The notes under the pieces: model-generated
Database searches by the model: none
Told to the model about the DNA's origin: nothing
The model's input: only the letters and a program-made list of their open reading frames with translations
Assembly: GCF_902859915.1 (NCBI RefSeq)
Contig: NZ_CADIKK010000002.1
Span: 248,001-312,000, forward strand
Reading direction: 5' to 3'
Length of the DNA stretch: 64,000 bases
Source: Paraburkholderia ultramafica
GTDB taxonomy: Bacteria; Pseudomonadota; Gammaproteobacteria; Burkholderiales; Burkholderiaceae
Made by a program: the position numbers and the translations under genes
Shown: piece by piece, positions 8,389-18,338 of the stretch
How positions within the stretch are numbered: position 1 is the first letter of the stretch
How the letters are laid out: every line of letters starts with the position of its first letter

Positions 8389-9729
8389 TTACTCGGATGA
8401 ACCGCTGGACCATGGCTGCAGCCGTGGTTCGGCAACGGCTACGCCGGCTCGCGCGCCCGAGTCTTCGATCCAGCGCTTTCTCATGGGGGCAAGGATGAAC
8501 TTCGCGCATATGGCGGCCGCGATCGATATCACTGCCGCCGAGATGAACACGGTGCTCCAGCCGCCGCTCGCCGACAGAAGCGAGGCGACCGGCACCAGCA
8601 TCGCGGCCGTACCCTTCGCGGTGTAAAGCGTCCCCGCATTCGCAGCGGCGTATTTGCTGCCGAACGTGTCCGCGCAAGTCGCGGGGAAGATCGAGAAGAT
8701 CTCGCCCCAGCAGAGGAATACGGCGGCCGCGAAGAACATGAACGCATACGGGTTGTGGCCGAACTGCATCAGCCCCAGCAGCGCGACGCCTTCGCCGAGG
8801 AAGATCATGAACATCGTGTTTTCGCGGCCAATACGGTCCGACAAAAAGCCGCATAGGGGACGGGTGAGTCCATTGCACAGATTGTCGATCGACAGCGTCA
8901 TCGTGAGGAGTGGCAGCGTGATGCCGATCAAACTCACAGGCAGCCTGGCAAAGCCGTATTCCTTCGCGATCGGCCCAAGCTGCGCGGTCGCAATGATGCC
9001 GCCGGCCGCAACGAACACGAACATGAAATACAGCACCCAGAACAGCGGTGAGCGGATCATCTGGCCGGACGTGTAATCGATCTTGCTGGCAACGATACGT
9101 TTAGCCGGGATCGCGGTGGCGGGCGGCTTCGGCCGCACCAGCATGGTGGCGAGCAGCAGGATGCAGACGCCCTGGAAAATGCCGAAGAACATGAACGCGT
9201 GCTCGTAGCCCGAACGCTGGATCATGTTGGCAATCGGGATCACCGTGACGGCTGCGCCGGCGCCGAAACCCGCTGCGGTCAACCCGGCTGCGAGACCGCG
9301 TTTGTCCGGAAACCATTTGAGCGCCATGCCGACGCAGGTGCCATATACACAGCCCGCACCGATACCGGCGATGACTGCGGCGACGTACAGGTGGGAGAGA
9401 CTGGTCGCATGCGCATTGATGACCCAGCCGAGCGCTGCGCACAGCGCACCGCCGATCACCACCGGGCGCGGCCCGAACTTGTCGACGAGCCAGCCCTCGA
9501 CCGGCACGAGCCAGGTTTCAGTGACGATGAAAATCGTGAAAGCGGTCTGGATCGCCGCCTGGCCCCAATGGTGGGCGTTGTCCATCGGCACGACGAACAG
9601 TGTCCACGCATACTGCAGGTTCGCGACAAGCCCCATGCACACGATGCCGATCGCCAGTTGCACCCACCGGTGCTGCCAGAATGGTGCGCGTGATGCGCGG
9701 CCGCCTTCCGATACGTTGGAACGTCCCAT
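8389..9729 (-). CDS. oxlT: Oxalate/formate antiporter (MFS, OxlT type)
   Basis: A 446-residue major facilitator protein with about 12 hydrophobic segments. The start at 9729 has GGAG seven to ten bases upstream and removes a non-hydrophobic extension. The first half has the MFS-type DKFGPRP loop; the second half has a related SDRIGREN loop. A Lys in the segment [11 protein letters not shown] matches the position of the substrate-binding Lys of OxlT in helix 11. In Oxalobacter, OxlT exchanges oxalate for formate and so helps generate a proton gradient. Its position as first gene before oxc and frc supports an oxalate importer/formate exporter here. Transport direction and any energy role are inferred. 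Confidence 0.85.
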   Translation of the reverse strand: MGRSNVSEGGRASRAPFWQHRWVQLAIGIVCMGLVANLQYAWTLFVVPMDNAHHWGQAAIQTAFTIFIVTETWLVPVEGWLVDKFGPRPVVIGGALCAALGWVINAHATSLSHLYVAAVIAGIGAGCVYGTCVGMALKWFPDKRGLAAGLTAAGFGAGAAVTVIPIANMIQRSGYEHAFMFFGIFQGVCILLLATMLVRPKPPATAIPAKRIVASKIDYTSGQMIRSPLFWVLYFMFVFVAAGGIIATAQLGPIAKEYGFARLPVSLIGITLPLLTMTLSIDNLCNGLTRPLCGFLSDRIGRENTMFMIFLGEGVALLGLMQFGHNPYAFMFFAAAVFLCWGEIFSIFPATCADTFGSKYAAANAGTLYTAKGTAAMLVPVASLLSASGGWSTVFISAAVISIAAAICAKFILAPMRKRWIEDSGARAGVAVAEPRLQPWSSGSSE

Positions 9730-10376
9730 GTCTGCGTCTCCTTCCGTCGCGCTCAAGCGGCACGTTGGACTTACGTGATCGAATCGCTTCGTCGCCGGCT
9801 TGTCTGCGGGCAATGAAGCGCCAATGGTCGGCCAGAGGGAACTGCACTAACGACAACCCTTGCTCGCTGAGCGCACAACAGTTGAGTGAAAGCTATTGCA
9901 CATGCAGCGGGTGTGAGGGGATGCTGCGCGAGATCGGCGATAAACGAAAATTAAAACATTTTATGGTTTGCATTAGGCATCCGTAATATAAGGGTCTACC
10001 CTTTTGATCTCGGCTTGATGCGGAACGCGCGACTTTCCGTCAACGGCGGGTCTTCCAGACGTTGGCTGACTTGTGTTTTTTTCGCGCGCAGGCCTATGAA
10101 CCTGGTTTCGCCCGGCGGGTAGTTGCTGTGAAAATTGATCAGAACGAAGAGCACGCGCGACGGTGTTCTCGCGGCGCTGGATGCTGGCGGATTTCCTGTG
10201 ATGCAATGGAAGGGGAGCTAAGTGCACCGCTAGAATGGATGTCTTCCATCGGCGCCGTCGCAACGGCCGTCTAATGTATAAACAAAATACTATCGTTTTT
10301 CGAAAAAACTTTAACTATTGTTTATTTATGCGCGCTTCTATTCTTGGTCCATGTCATTTGCCGGAAGGAGACGACC
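9730..10376. other. Long intergenic region upstream of the oxalate genes
   Basis: About 650 bases with no convincing gene; a short open frame near 10062-10274 has no family features. The region has AT-rich patches at 9945-9990 and 10270-10330, suited to the divergent promoters of the oxalate unit and of the hypothetical gene on the right. An inverted repeat at 9990-10003 is listed separately. Confidence 0.4.
9990..10003. promoter_or_regulatory. Inverted repeat AAGGGT-CT-ACCCTT, possible operator
   Basis: Perfect 6-base arms separated by two bases, about 260 bases upstream of the oxalate transporter start and next to an AT-rich stretch. This is a plausible binding site for a dimeric regulator of the oxalate genes. 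No regulator gene lies next to them apart from the PAS protein, so the partner is unknown. Confidence 0.3.
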
Positions 10377-10766
10377 ATGAACCCCTCTCAATCCCATGCT
10401 CGCGACAGCGCGCACGATGCGGAAGTGCAGGCGCAACTTTGTGCCTATAACGCCGCTTTCGACGAACTCGGCCTGCGCTTTCGTTGGGATGAGCGCACGC
10501 TGACGTCGCTGGCCATGATTGACGGCGAACAGGAGCAGATTGCCGCGTACATCGAAGCGCATCATGCGCACTTGCTGAAAGCCTATAGCGCCGAGTTTCT
10601 GAGCCGAGCCATTCTCGAGAAGAAAAACGCCCGCTATCCAGCGCGTTTACAGATGCGCGTCGATCGCGCGCCGCATCCGGGCCAAGTGACGCATCAACCG
10701 CAGACGAGCCGCTGGTCCGAACGCATGTCGTATGACGTGGAGTTGCCGGCGCTGGCTGGCGTGTAG
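10377..10766 (+). CDS. Hypothetical protein, 129 aa
   Basis: The ATG at 10377 has a strong ribosome site (GGAAGGAG) six bases upstream. The product is a soluble, helical protein with regular His/Glu/Ala-rich segments (DGEQEQIAAYIEAHHAHLLK) and a basic, Pro-rich C-terminus. It has no membrane segment. I do not recognise a family. It is transcribed away from the oxalate genes and converges on the response regulator gene. Confidence 0.65.
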   Translation: MNPSQSHARDSAHDAEVQAQLCAYNAAFDELGLRFRWDERTLTSLAMIDGEQEQIAAYIEAHHAHLLKAYSAEFLSRAILEKKNARYPARLQMRVDRAPHPGQVTHQPQTSRWSERMSYDVELPALAGV

Positions 10767-10831
10767 ACCTCGATGCGCGGCGCGAGCGTGCTGCCTGGAG
10801 ACGGCCGCGCGCCGCTCACTGCCTTAGCGCC

Positions 10832-11479
10832 TCAGCGCTTCGCGCGCCGATTCTCGACCGCGAACTTGATCAACTCCGCCTGGCCTTCAATGTCGAGCTT
10901 GCGCTTCAGATTCAGCCGATGCGTCTCCACCGTACGCACGGACAGATCATTGCGCTGAGCGATCTGCTTGCTCGACAAGCCTTCCGCCAACGCATCGAGA
11001 ATATCGCGCTCGCGCGGCGTCAGGCGTTCAACCGGTGACTGCATCGCCGACGCCTGAATCAGCCGCGCGCCCAGGCCCGCGCTGAAAAACGTCTTGCCGT
11101 CGAGCACCGCGCCGATCGCCTGAATGATTTCGGTGGCGGGCGAGTCCTTGAGCACGTAGCCGCTGGCCCCCGCGCGCACCGCCTGGGTCACGTATTCGAG
11201 GTTGTCGTGCATCGACAGCATGAGCACGCGAATCGCGGGAAAGCGTTCGTGAAACAGGCCTGCCAGCGCAATGCCGTTCATCCCGTTCATGCCGACGTCC
11301 ATCAGCACCAGATGAGGCGTTTCGCTCGCGGCGAGCGCGAGCGCTTGCTGCGCATCGCCCGCTTCGCCGACGACTTCGAAATGGCGCACCGCTTCGAGGT
11401 GCGCGCGCAAACCGTCGCGCACGAGCGGGTGATCGTCGACGAGAAGCAGGCGTGCGATGGCGGGGGAGATGTCGTTCAT
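10832..11479 (-). CDS. NarL/LuxR-type response regulator, partner of the adjacent kinase
   Basis: Residues 10-125 form a receiver domain with the acidic pair at LLLVDDHPL, the phosphoacceptor Asp61 (LVLMD) and the Lys of GYVLKDS. Residues 150-210 form a LuxR-type helix-turn-helix (LTPRERDILDALAEGLSSKQ, then VRTVETHRLNLKRKL). It lies two bases downstream of the sensor kinase gene, so both come from one transcript. The pair faces a DUF3311/monocarboxylate permease unit. The arrangement matches the rhizobial MctSR/MctP system, where the pair switches on uptake of lactate, pyruvate and related acids. The substrate is inferred from that match. Confidence 0.88.
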   Translation of the reverse strand: MNDISPAIARLLLVDDHPLVRDGLRAHLEAVRHFEVVGEAGDAQQALALAASETPHLVLMDVGMNGMNGIALAGLFHERFPAIRVLMLSMHDNLEYVTQAVRAGASGYVLKDSPATEIIQAIGAVLDGKTFFSAGLGARLIQASAMQSPVERLTPRERDILDALAEGLSSKQIAQRNDLSVRTVETHRLNLKRKLDIEGQAELIKFAVENRRAKR

Positions 11480-11481
11480 GA

Positions 11482-12891
11482 TCAGAGTTCCTGCAAGGGC
11501 GGCAACGCCGCCTCGGGTGTTCCAGGCGGCACGCGTGCGGTGACGACGGTATGGCCGGCTTGCGAGGCGAGCGACAGCGTGCCGCCGAGCGCTTCGAGCC
11601 GCTCGCGCATATTGCGCAGACCGATGCCCGAGCGCCGGCCGACGAAAGCGTGCGTCACGTCGAAGCCGCGGCCATTGTCCGCGATCGTCAGCGTGACCGC
11701 GTCGTGCGAGATTTCGAGCGCCAGCGCCGCGCTCGACGCTTGCGCATGGCGCACGATGTTGGTCAGCGCTTCCTGGGCGATGCGAAACAGCACGGTGTTG
11801 ACCGCGTCCGGCAGCGTCGCCGCATGCGTGTGCGCGATTTGCGTGAAGCCGATCGCGATGCCGGACTCCTCGCTGAGTTCGCGCGTGAGTTGCTCCAGCG
11901 CGGCGGCGACGCCGAGATCGTCGAGCATCGACGGACGCAGCGCGTGAGAAATGCGCCGCACTTCGCGCAAGGTATCGCCGAGCCGCGCGAGACTGGTGGA
12001 GAGCGCGGCTTCGGCGGCGGGCACGCGCGCGTCGCCGCGCTCGAAGCGCGCGAGTGCGGATTCGAGCAGCAGCTTCACCGAGACCATCATCTGGCTGATG
12101 CCGTCGTGCAGTTCACGCGACAGGCGCGCGCGTTCGTTTTCCTGCGACTCGACCACCTGCTGCGCGAGCCGTTTCAGTTTCGCGTCGGCGCTGCGGTATT
12201 CGGTGACGTTGAGCACGACCGCGCACAGCGCGATCACCGCGAGTCCGGCCACCGCGATCGCGTCGATCCACTTCATTGTGCGATCGATGTTGGCCGCCGC
12301 GCCTGCGTCGATATGCGCGAGCGTCGAGTCGACGTCGTCGAGATAGATGCCGGTGCCGATCATCCAGCCCCAGCGTTCGAGCGGCACCACGTAGCCCAGT
12401 TTCGACGCGACCTTGCCGGTCGACGGGCGATGCCACAAATAGCGCACGTAGCCGCCGCCGCGCGAAGCCGCGGCGAGCAGTTGCTGGATCGTCGGCGTAC
12501 CCTGGCTGTCGCGCAGCGACCACAGATCGCGTCCCACGAGGTCGGGCTCGCGCGGATGCATCAACGAACGGCCGTGCATGTCGTAGACGAAGAAGTAGCC
12601 GTCCTTGCCGAAATCCATTTTCTCCAGCACGTCGAGCGCGCGGGTGCGCAGCAGCGCGTCGTCGCGCGCGTTGTCCTGGCCGGCGTTGTAGAGCGGCGCG
12701 ATCGCGGTGGTGGCGAGCTCGACGTAATGCTTGAGTTCGATTTCCTTGCTGGCCATGTACGCGGCCTGGGTCGTCGCGTGCTGCGTTTCGGCGAGCGCCG
12801 TGGCTTCGCGGCGCACGCCGGTTTCGATGCTGGCGATGGCCGCCAGAAAGGGCACGATCGCCAGCAGGACAATCTTTGCTTTGAGTTTCAT
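11482..12891 (-). CDS. Membrane sensor histidine kinase with periplasmic Cache-type domain
   Basis: This 469-residue kinase has an N-terminal membrane helix (MKLKAKIVLLAIVPFLAAIA), a periplasmic single-Cache-like sensor (KDGYFFVYDMHGRSLMHP, WGWMIGTGIYLDDVD), a second helix near residue 215, a HisKA_3 dimerisation/phosphorylation segment with His in RARLSRELHDGISQMM, and an HATPase domain (NIVRHAQAS, IADNGRGFD, GIGLRNMRERLEALGG). Cache sensors of this type bind small carboxylates and amino acids outside the membrane. It precedes its response regulator and is divergent from the mctP-like permease. The signal is probably a substrate of that permease. Confidence 0.88.
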   Translation of the reverse strand: MKLKAKIVLLAIVPFLAAIASIETGVRREATALAETQHATTQAAYMASKEIELKHYVELATTAIAPLYNAGQDNARDDALLRTRALDVLEKMDFGKDGYFFVYDMHGRSLMHPREPDLVGRDLWSLRDSQGTPTIQQLLAAASRGGGYVRYLWHRPSTGKVASKLGYVVPLERWGWMIGTGIYLDDVDSTLAHIDAGAAANIDRTMKWIDAIAVAGLAVIALCAVVLNVTEYRSADAKLKRLAQQVVESQENERARLSRELHDGISQMMVSVKLLLESALARFERGDARVPAAEAALSTSLARLGDTLREVRRISHALRPSMLDDLGVAAALEQLTRELSEESGIAIGFTQIAHTHAATLPDAVNTVLFRIAQEALTNIVRHAQASSAALALEISHDAVTLTIADNGRGFDVTHAFVGRRSGIGLRNMRERLEALGGTLSLASQAGHTVVTARVPPGTPEAALPPLQEL

Positions 12892-12911
12892 CGTTGAAAA
12901 AGCTGCCTACA

Positions 12912-12944
12912 GGCTACGTAGTATTACGTAGCCGGCTTACGTAG
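12912..12944. promoter_or_regulatory. TACGTA inverted repeat with a third half-site between the kinase and permease genes
   Basis: GGCTACGTA (12912-12920) and TACGTAGCC (12925-12933) form a perfect inverted repeat with a 4-base spacer. A third copy, GGCTTACGTAG, follows at 12934-12944. The cluster begins 21 bases upstream of the kinase start. A dimeric NarL-type regulator would bind such a site, so this is the natural candidate operator for self-regulation. Activation of the permease promoter about 240 bases away would need a second site or looping. Confidence 0.5.
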
Positions 12945-13185
12945 TTGCGCGCTTGTGAGGACGCTCACGAAGGCGAATACTACATCCCCACGGCGTACCG
13001 CGCCTGGCGGCTCGTTGTGCGTTCCCGATGGAACCGTCGCGTGATCCGGGCCGTCCCGGTATTTTCACAAGCAGGCGGGAGACGCCTGCACCCGGTTTTT
13101 CCGCCTGCTACCAGATAACCGGTTTTCCGCGCACCAGGCCACGCGCCACGGTGCGCGGTGTCGATAATAGACTTAGGAGAAGTTC

Positions 13186-13383
13186 GTGGAGACCTCCCCA
13201 TCCGCCGGCCGTTCATGGCTCTGGCTCATTCTGCTGATCCCTTATATCGCGCTGTTGTGGCTGCCGTTCTATAACGACACGCATCCGCCGTTGGCCGGCT
13301 TTCCGTTCTTCTACTGGTATCAGTTCCTGTGGGTGCCGTTGACCTCGCTGCTGATTTATATCGTGTATCGAGGTGTCAAATGA
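13186..13383 (+). CDS. DUF3311 small membrane protein
   Basis: A 65-residue protein starting at GTG with AGGAG seven bases upstream. Two hydrophobic helices (WLWLILLIPYIALLWLPF and FLWVPLTSLLIYIVY) flank a short loop. It overlaps the following symporter gene by four bases (ATGA), which implies translational coupling. Small DUF3311 proteins regularly sit directly before sodium:solute symporters and are thought to be accessory subunits, like the small partners of other two-part symporters. Confidence 0.85.
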   Translation: METSPSAGRSWLWLILLIPYIALLWLPFYNDTHPPLAGFPFFYWYQFLWVPLTSLLIYIVYRGVK

Positions 13384-14861
13384 ACGAATTGAATCCCGTG
13401 AATCCGGTCGCGATGAGTGTCTTTATCGCGTTCTTCGTGCTCGTCACCGTGATCGGTTTTTTCGCCGCGCGCTGGAAACGAGGCGACCTGACGCAATTGC
13501 ATGAATGGGGTCTTGGTGGCCGCCAGTTCGGTACGATCATTTCGTGGTTCCTCGTGGGCGGCGACTTCTATACCGCCTATACCGTGATCGCGGTGCCCGC
13601 GCTGGTTTATTCGGTGGGCGCGTACGGCTTCTTCGCGTTGCCGTACACGATCATCGTCTATCCGTTCGTGTTCGCGGTGATGCCGAAGTTGTGGAAGGTC
13701 GCGCACGCGAAAAACCACATCACGGCCGCGGACTACGTGCAGGGCGAATACGGCGGCAAGTGGTTCCCGGCGGCGGTCGCGCTGACCGGCATTGTCGCGA
13801 CGATGCCGTATATCGCGCTGCAACTGGTCGGCATGCAGGTGGTGATCAAAGGGCTCGGCGTGAGCGGTGAAATGCCGTTGATCGTCGCGTTCGTGATTCT
13901 CGCGCTCTACACCTATGCGAGCGGCCTGCGCGCGCCGGCGATGATCGCGTTCGTGAAAGACATCATGATCTATATCGTGGTGATCGCGGCGGTGTGGCTG
14001 ATTCCGGTGAAGCTCGGCGGCTACGCGCACGTGTTCGACGCGGCCGACGCGCACTTCAAGGCCAAGGGCGGCGCGACCGGCATCATTCTGAAGCCGACGC
14101 AGTTCACCGCGTTCGCCTCGCTCGCGTTGGGTTCGGCGCTGGCGGCGTTCATGTATCCGCACACGATGACGGCGGTGCTGTCGTCCGCGTCGGCGAAGAC
14201 GGTCAAGAAGAATGCGATCTTCCTGCCGGCGTACACGTTGCTGCTGGGTCTGATCGCGTTGCTCGGCTATATGGCGATTGCCGCCGACGTGAACGTCAAG
14301 TCGGCGTCGGACGTGGTGCCGGCGTTGTTCGGCACGCTGTTCCCGCAGTGGTTCGTCGGCTTCGCGGCCGCGGCGATTGCGATCAGCGCGTTGGTGCCTG
14401 CCGCGATCATGTCGATCGGCGCGGCCAACCTGTTCACGCGCAATCTGTGGCGTCCGCTGGTGTCGCCGAATATCACCCCCGAGAGCGAGGCCTCGACGGC
14501 GAAGATCGTTTCGCTGGTGGTGAAGTTCGGCGCGCTGCTGTTCATCGTGTTCCTGCCGACGCAGTATGCGATCGACCTGCAACTGCTCGGCGGCGTGTGG
14601 ATCCTGCAGATTTTCCCGGCTATCGTGTTCTCGCTGTACACGCGCCGCCTGAACACGCCGGGTCTGTTCCTCGGCTGGCTGGTCGGGATCGTGATCGGCA
14701 CAGGGCTGGCGATCTCGCAAGGGCTCAAGCCGGTGTACGCGCTGCATTTCGGCGATACCGCTTATCCGCTGTATATCGGCCTGATCGCGCTGGCGGCGAA
14801 TATCGTCGTGACGTTTGCGGTGTCGGTGCTGGCGCCGCGCAGAGTGGTGGCCACGGCCTGA
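13380..14861 (+). CDS. mctP: Sodium:solute symporter, monocarboxylate permease (MctP type)
   Basis: A 493-residue SSS-family transporter with about 13 hydrophobic segments. The start ATG overlaps the stop of the DUF3311 gene. Typical features are the N-terminal helix plus a Gly-rich LGGRQFGTIISWFLVGGDFY segment and the AFMYPHTMTAVLSSASAKTV segment that lines the ion/substrate path. With the divergent Cache kinase/regulator it matches mctP systems that take up lactate, pyruvate, acetate, propionate or alanine. The exact substrate cannot be read from the sequence. Confidence 0.82.
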   Translation: MNELNPVNPVAMSVFIAFFVLVTVIGFFAARWKRGDLTQLHEWGLGGRQFGTIISWFLVGGDFYTAYTVIAVPALVYSVGAYGFFALPYTIIVYPFVFAVMPKLWKVAHAKNHITAADYVQGEYGGKWFPAAVALTGIVATMPYIALQLVGMQVVIKGLGVSGEMPLIVAFVILALYTYASGLRAPAMIAFVKDIMIYIVVIAAVWLIPVKLGGYAHVFDAADAHFKAKGGATGIILKPTQFTAFASLALGSALAAFMYPHTMTAVLSSASAKTVKKNAIFLPAYTLLLGLIALLGYMAIAADVNVKSASDVVPALFGTLFPQWFVGFAAAAIAISALVPAAIMSIGAANLFTRNLWRPLVSPNITPESEASTAKIVSLVVKFGALLFIVFLPTQYAIDLQLLGGVWILQIFPAIVFSLYTRRLNTPGLFLGWLVGIVIGTGLAISQGLKPVYALHFGDTAYPLYIGLIALAANIVVTFAVSVLAPRRVVATA

Positions 14862-14882
14862 TCGTTATGTTTGTCTGAGCAG

Positions 14883-14916
14883 AACGCCGCGGAGCTGTTG
14901 CTTCGCGGCGTTTTGT
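14883..14916 (+). terminator. Rho-independent terminator after the permease
   Basis: AACGCCGCG (14883-14891) and CGCGGCGTT (14904-14912) form a perfect 9-base stem with a 12-base loop, followed by a short T-rich tail (TTTTGTTATT). It ends the DUF3311/mctP transcript and lies just before the debris on the other strand. Confidence 0.8.
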
Positions 14917-14944
14917 TATTGCGTCGGCGGTTTGCTTGCGCGTC

Positions 14945-15875
<931 letters not shown>

Positions 15876-15942
15876 TTAGGGCGGGGTGTGCGGGACAACA
15901 ATACGGACGGGATGGCATGGGGTTATGAGCGGGATTCATCTA

Positions 15943-15960
15943 TGCCTGTGCCTGTGCCTG
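15943..15960. repeat. Three tandem copies of TGCCTG
   Basis: A perfect hexamer array of three units lies in the 211-base gap between the aldo/keto reductase remnant and the dehydrogenase gene, followed by a GCGCGGGCGCGGGCC run. It is not inside a gene and is probably a slippage-prone simple repeat. Confidence 0.7.
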
Positions 15961-16002
15961 TGCGCGGGCGCGGGCCGGAGCCCGCCGGGCTCGGCCAGAC
16001 GG

Positions 16003-17235
16003 CTAGAACCGCTCCACCCGGAACGGCTGCGGGTTCACGATGGTTTCCTCACCGGTCATCATCTCGGCGATCAGCCGGCCCGTTACCGGGCCCAGCGTGA
16101 GTCCATGGTGCGCGTGGCCGAATGCGAACCACAAGCCCTGGTGATGTTTCGCAGGCCCGATGACCGGCATCATGTCCGGCGTGCAGGGGCGGCCGCCCAT
16201 CCAGGGTTCGTCGTCGAGACGTTCGCCCAATGGAAACAGCGTGCGTGCAATCGGCTCGACCGCTTCGAGTTGTGTCGGCGTTTTCGCCGCATCGCGCCGC
16301 GCGATTTCCGCGCCGGTGGTGAGCCGGATGCCGCGCGCCATCGGCGCCAGCAGATAGCCGTTCTCCACATCCAGCACCGGATGATTCAGCCGGGCGTCCC
16401 GCTGCGGCGCATAGTGCATGTGGTAGCCGCGTTTGACGGCAAGCGGCACGCGATAGCCGAGCCGCGAACTCACGCGATCCGACCACGGTCCCAGCGCGAC
16501 GACCGCCGCTGCCGCCGTGATCGTGCCGGCTTCCGTATCGACCTGCCAGCCTTCGCGAAGCGTGTCCGCGTCGCCGAAAAAAAACCGTCCGCCCAGCGTT
16601 TCGAAATACTTCGCGTACGCGGTGACGAGCGCATTGGGGTCGCTCACGGAATCGGAGTCGGGGTAGCGCAGGCCGCCTCGCAAGCGCGTGTCGAGATCGG
16701 GCTCCATCTGATGCAGGCGCGCCGGATCGAGCGCTTCGAACGCGACGCCATATTCCTGATGCCACTGCTCGGCGAGCCGGGTTTCCGCGTCCTGTACCGC
16801 GCCGGTGCGAAACACCTTCATCCAGCCGATCGGGCGCAGTAGCGCGCTCGCGCCCGCAGCGGCGGCGAGCGCGCGGTGTTCGCTCACGCAATGTTCGATC
16901 AGCGTCGAGTACGACTTCGCGATCTCGGCATGCTTTGCCGGATGCGAATTGCGCCAGTACTGCCAGAGAAACGGCGCGGTCTTGAGCATCGCGTTTGCGT
17001 GGTAGCGAACGTCCGGCGACTGGTTGCGCGCGTAGCGAAGCAAGGTGCCGAGTCCGCGCGGAAACGCGTAAGGATAAACGCCTTCGCGCTGAATCAGTCC
17101 GGCGTTGCCGAACGAGGTTTCGTTGCCGGGCAATTTGCGGTCGATCAGCGCGACCTGGCGGCCGCGTTTCTGAAGATGCAACGCAACGCACACGCCTACA
17201 ATGCCCGCGCCGAGCACGACGGTATCGAATTTCAT
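16003..17235 (-). CDS. D-amino-acid dehydrogenase-like FAD oxidoreductase (DadA type)
   Basis: A 410-residue flavoprotein of the DAO family. The N-terminus has the dinucleotide-binding fold VVLGAGIVGVCVALHLQKRG followed by the acidic strand end ALIDR. The C-terminus has the FAD-closing segment GPAKHHQGLWFAFGHAHHGL, with GPVTGRLIAEM after it. DadA-type enzymes oxidise D-amino acids, passing electrons to the respiratory chain, and yield keto acids and ammonia. Its ATG overlaps by four bases the last codons of a LysR remnant on the same strand, so the present promoter is unclear. The exact substrate is not known. Confidence 0.8.
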   Translation of the reverse strand: MKFDTVVLGAGIVGVCVALHLQKRGRQVALIDRKLPGNETSFGNAGLIQREGVYPYAFPRGLGTLLRYARNQSPDVRYHANAMLKTAPFLWQYWRNSHPAKHAEIAKSYSTLIEHCVSEHRALAAAAGASALLRPIGWMKVFRTGAVQDAETRLAEQWHQEYGVAFEALDPARLHQMEPDLDTRLRGGLRYPDSDSVSDPNALVTAYAKYFETLGGRFFFGDADTLREGWQVDTEAGTITAAAAVVALGPWSDRVSSRLGYRVPLAVKRGYHMHYAPQRDARLNHPVLDVENGYLLAPMARGIRLTTGAEIARRDAAKTPTQLEAVEPIARTLFPLGERLDDEPWMGGRPCTPDMMPVIGPAKHHQGLWFAFGHAHHGLTLGPVTGRLIAEMMTGEETIVNPQPFRVERF

Positions 17236-17453
17236 GCTGCCTGTTTGCCTCGCTTGAAGTCACTGAGTTCGAAGATATCGACGACCCAATCGACGAACGT
17301 CCGGGTTGCCGCGCTCGCATGCCGGCCCTGAGGATAAACGATGGAGACAGGGACTGGCGAGCATTTCGCGTCGGCCAGAACGTCTTTCAGGCATCCTGAT
17401 TTCAGATACGGCGACGCGACGAACTCCGAAGTTCGCCAGTGAGGATCACGCAA
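17232..17453 (-). pseudogene. C-terminal stub of a LysR-family regulator
   Basis: The 73 residues end with the typical tail of LysR regulators of the DsdC/PerR-like group: FVASPYLKSGCLKDVLADAK, VPVSIVYPQGRH and TRTFVDWVVDIFE. Full proteins are about 300 residues. The helix-turn-helix and most of the effector domain are missing, and the DNA upstream holds no matching frame. It overlaps the dehydrogenase start by four bases on the same strand. A former regulator/enzyme unit seems to have lost its regulator. Confidence 0.75.
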
Positions 17454-17581
17454 TCGATGCCGTCATTAATCAGGTCCGCGCAACCACGTTGAAATGCGTC
17501 GCTTCAACGCGCCACATATCGACCGACACCAGCCCTCACCCCGTCACCGTGTAAACTGCTGACTTTTTTGACTCCGGTGGT

Positions 17582-18328
17582 ATGTTGCAAGCCCCCCAGC
17601 GCACAGCTCCCAGCGGCCCGGCGCTCATTCGCCTATTGGCGCGTCTGGCGGATGTCGATGTCCCCGAATCCAGGCAATCGCTGTCGGACCGGCTGAGCCA
17701 ATGGCTCGGCTGGACAGACGCGATCGCGCTGTCGTCGGCGCTGAACGGCAATCCGCCCGCCGTCGCCGCCGGTGCGCGCGCCTTCGGCAGCGCCGAAGAG
17801 GCCGAATGCATCCGCGTGCGCAGCGCGCTGACCAAGGCCGTCGTCGGCGACAGCGTGTTTGCTGCCGCGCGGCGGCGTGGGCCCGCGCAAGCGCAGGGCG
17901 TCGCCGTGGACGCGCAGGTCGATTACGCGGTGTTTCGTCAGCGCTACCTCGCGCTCCAGCAGTCGATGGAAACGGCCATCGCCAATCTGCGCGGCCGTCT
18001 GCGTGGCATGCTCGCCGCCCGGACGCCGGCGATGGCCCGGCTCGCGGTGGTGGATGCGGTGATGGAGCGCGCGCTGAGCGAGCGCGAGCGGAATCTGCTG
18101 GGCTCGGTGCCCGGATTGCTGGCCGGGCACTTCGAGCGTTTGCGCGAGGCCGGGCAGCAGACGCTCGCCGCCGCCGGAACAGCCGAGGCTTCCGACGGCG
18201 CCGCGCCGGTCACGCCCGGCGCGTGGCTGGACGTATTCCGCAAGGATATGCAGAGCGTCCTGCTTGCTGAACTGGATGTTCGTTTACAACCGGTCGAAGG
18301 GTTGCTCGCGGCCCTTCGCCCCCGCTAA
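17582..18328 (+). CDS. DUF3348 family protein, first gene of the ZorAB-like cluster
   Basis: A 248-residue soluble, Ala/Arg-rich and mostly helical protein with no signal peptide or membrane segment. Its form fits DUF3348 proteins, which nearly always precede a DUF802 membrane protein in Burkholderia, Cupriavidus and Xanthomonas relatives. No catalytic motif is visible. The next gene begins 11 bases after its stop, so all four genes of the cluster are likely one transcript. A cytoplasmic role at the tail of the motor-like complex encoded next door is inferred from context only. Confidence 0.8.
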   Translation: MLQAPQRTAPSGPALIRLLARLADVDVPESRQSLSDRLSQWLGWTDAIALSSALNGNPPAVAAGARAFGSAEEAECIRVRSALTKAVVGDSVFAAARRRGPAQAQGVAVDAQVDYAVFRQRYLALQQSMETAIANLRGRLRGMLAARTPAMARLAVVDAVMERALSERERNLLGSVPGLLAGHFERLREAGQQTLAAAGTAEASDGAAPVTPGAWLDVFRKDMQSVLLAELDVRLQPVEGLLAALRPR

Positions 18329-18338
18329 CTGGGACACT

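Noticed and set aside
10062..10274. 70-codon open frame in the oxalate leader
   Set aside because: No ribosome site, no recognisable features, and it lies in a region with promoter-like AT-rich patches.
15943..15960. TGCCTG repeats as a possible CRISPR or attachment site
   Set aside because: Only three direct hexamers with no spacers, and no integrase or tRNA nearby. A simple sequence repeat explains it.
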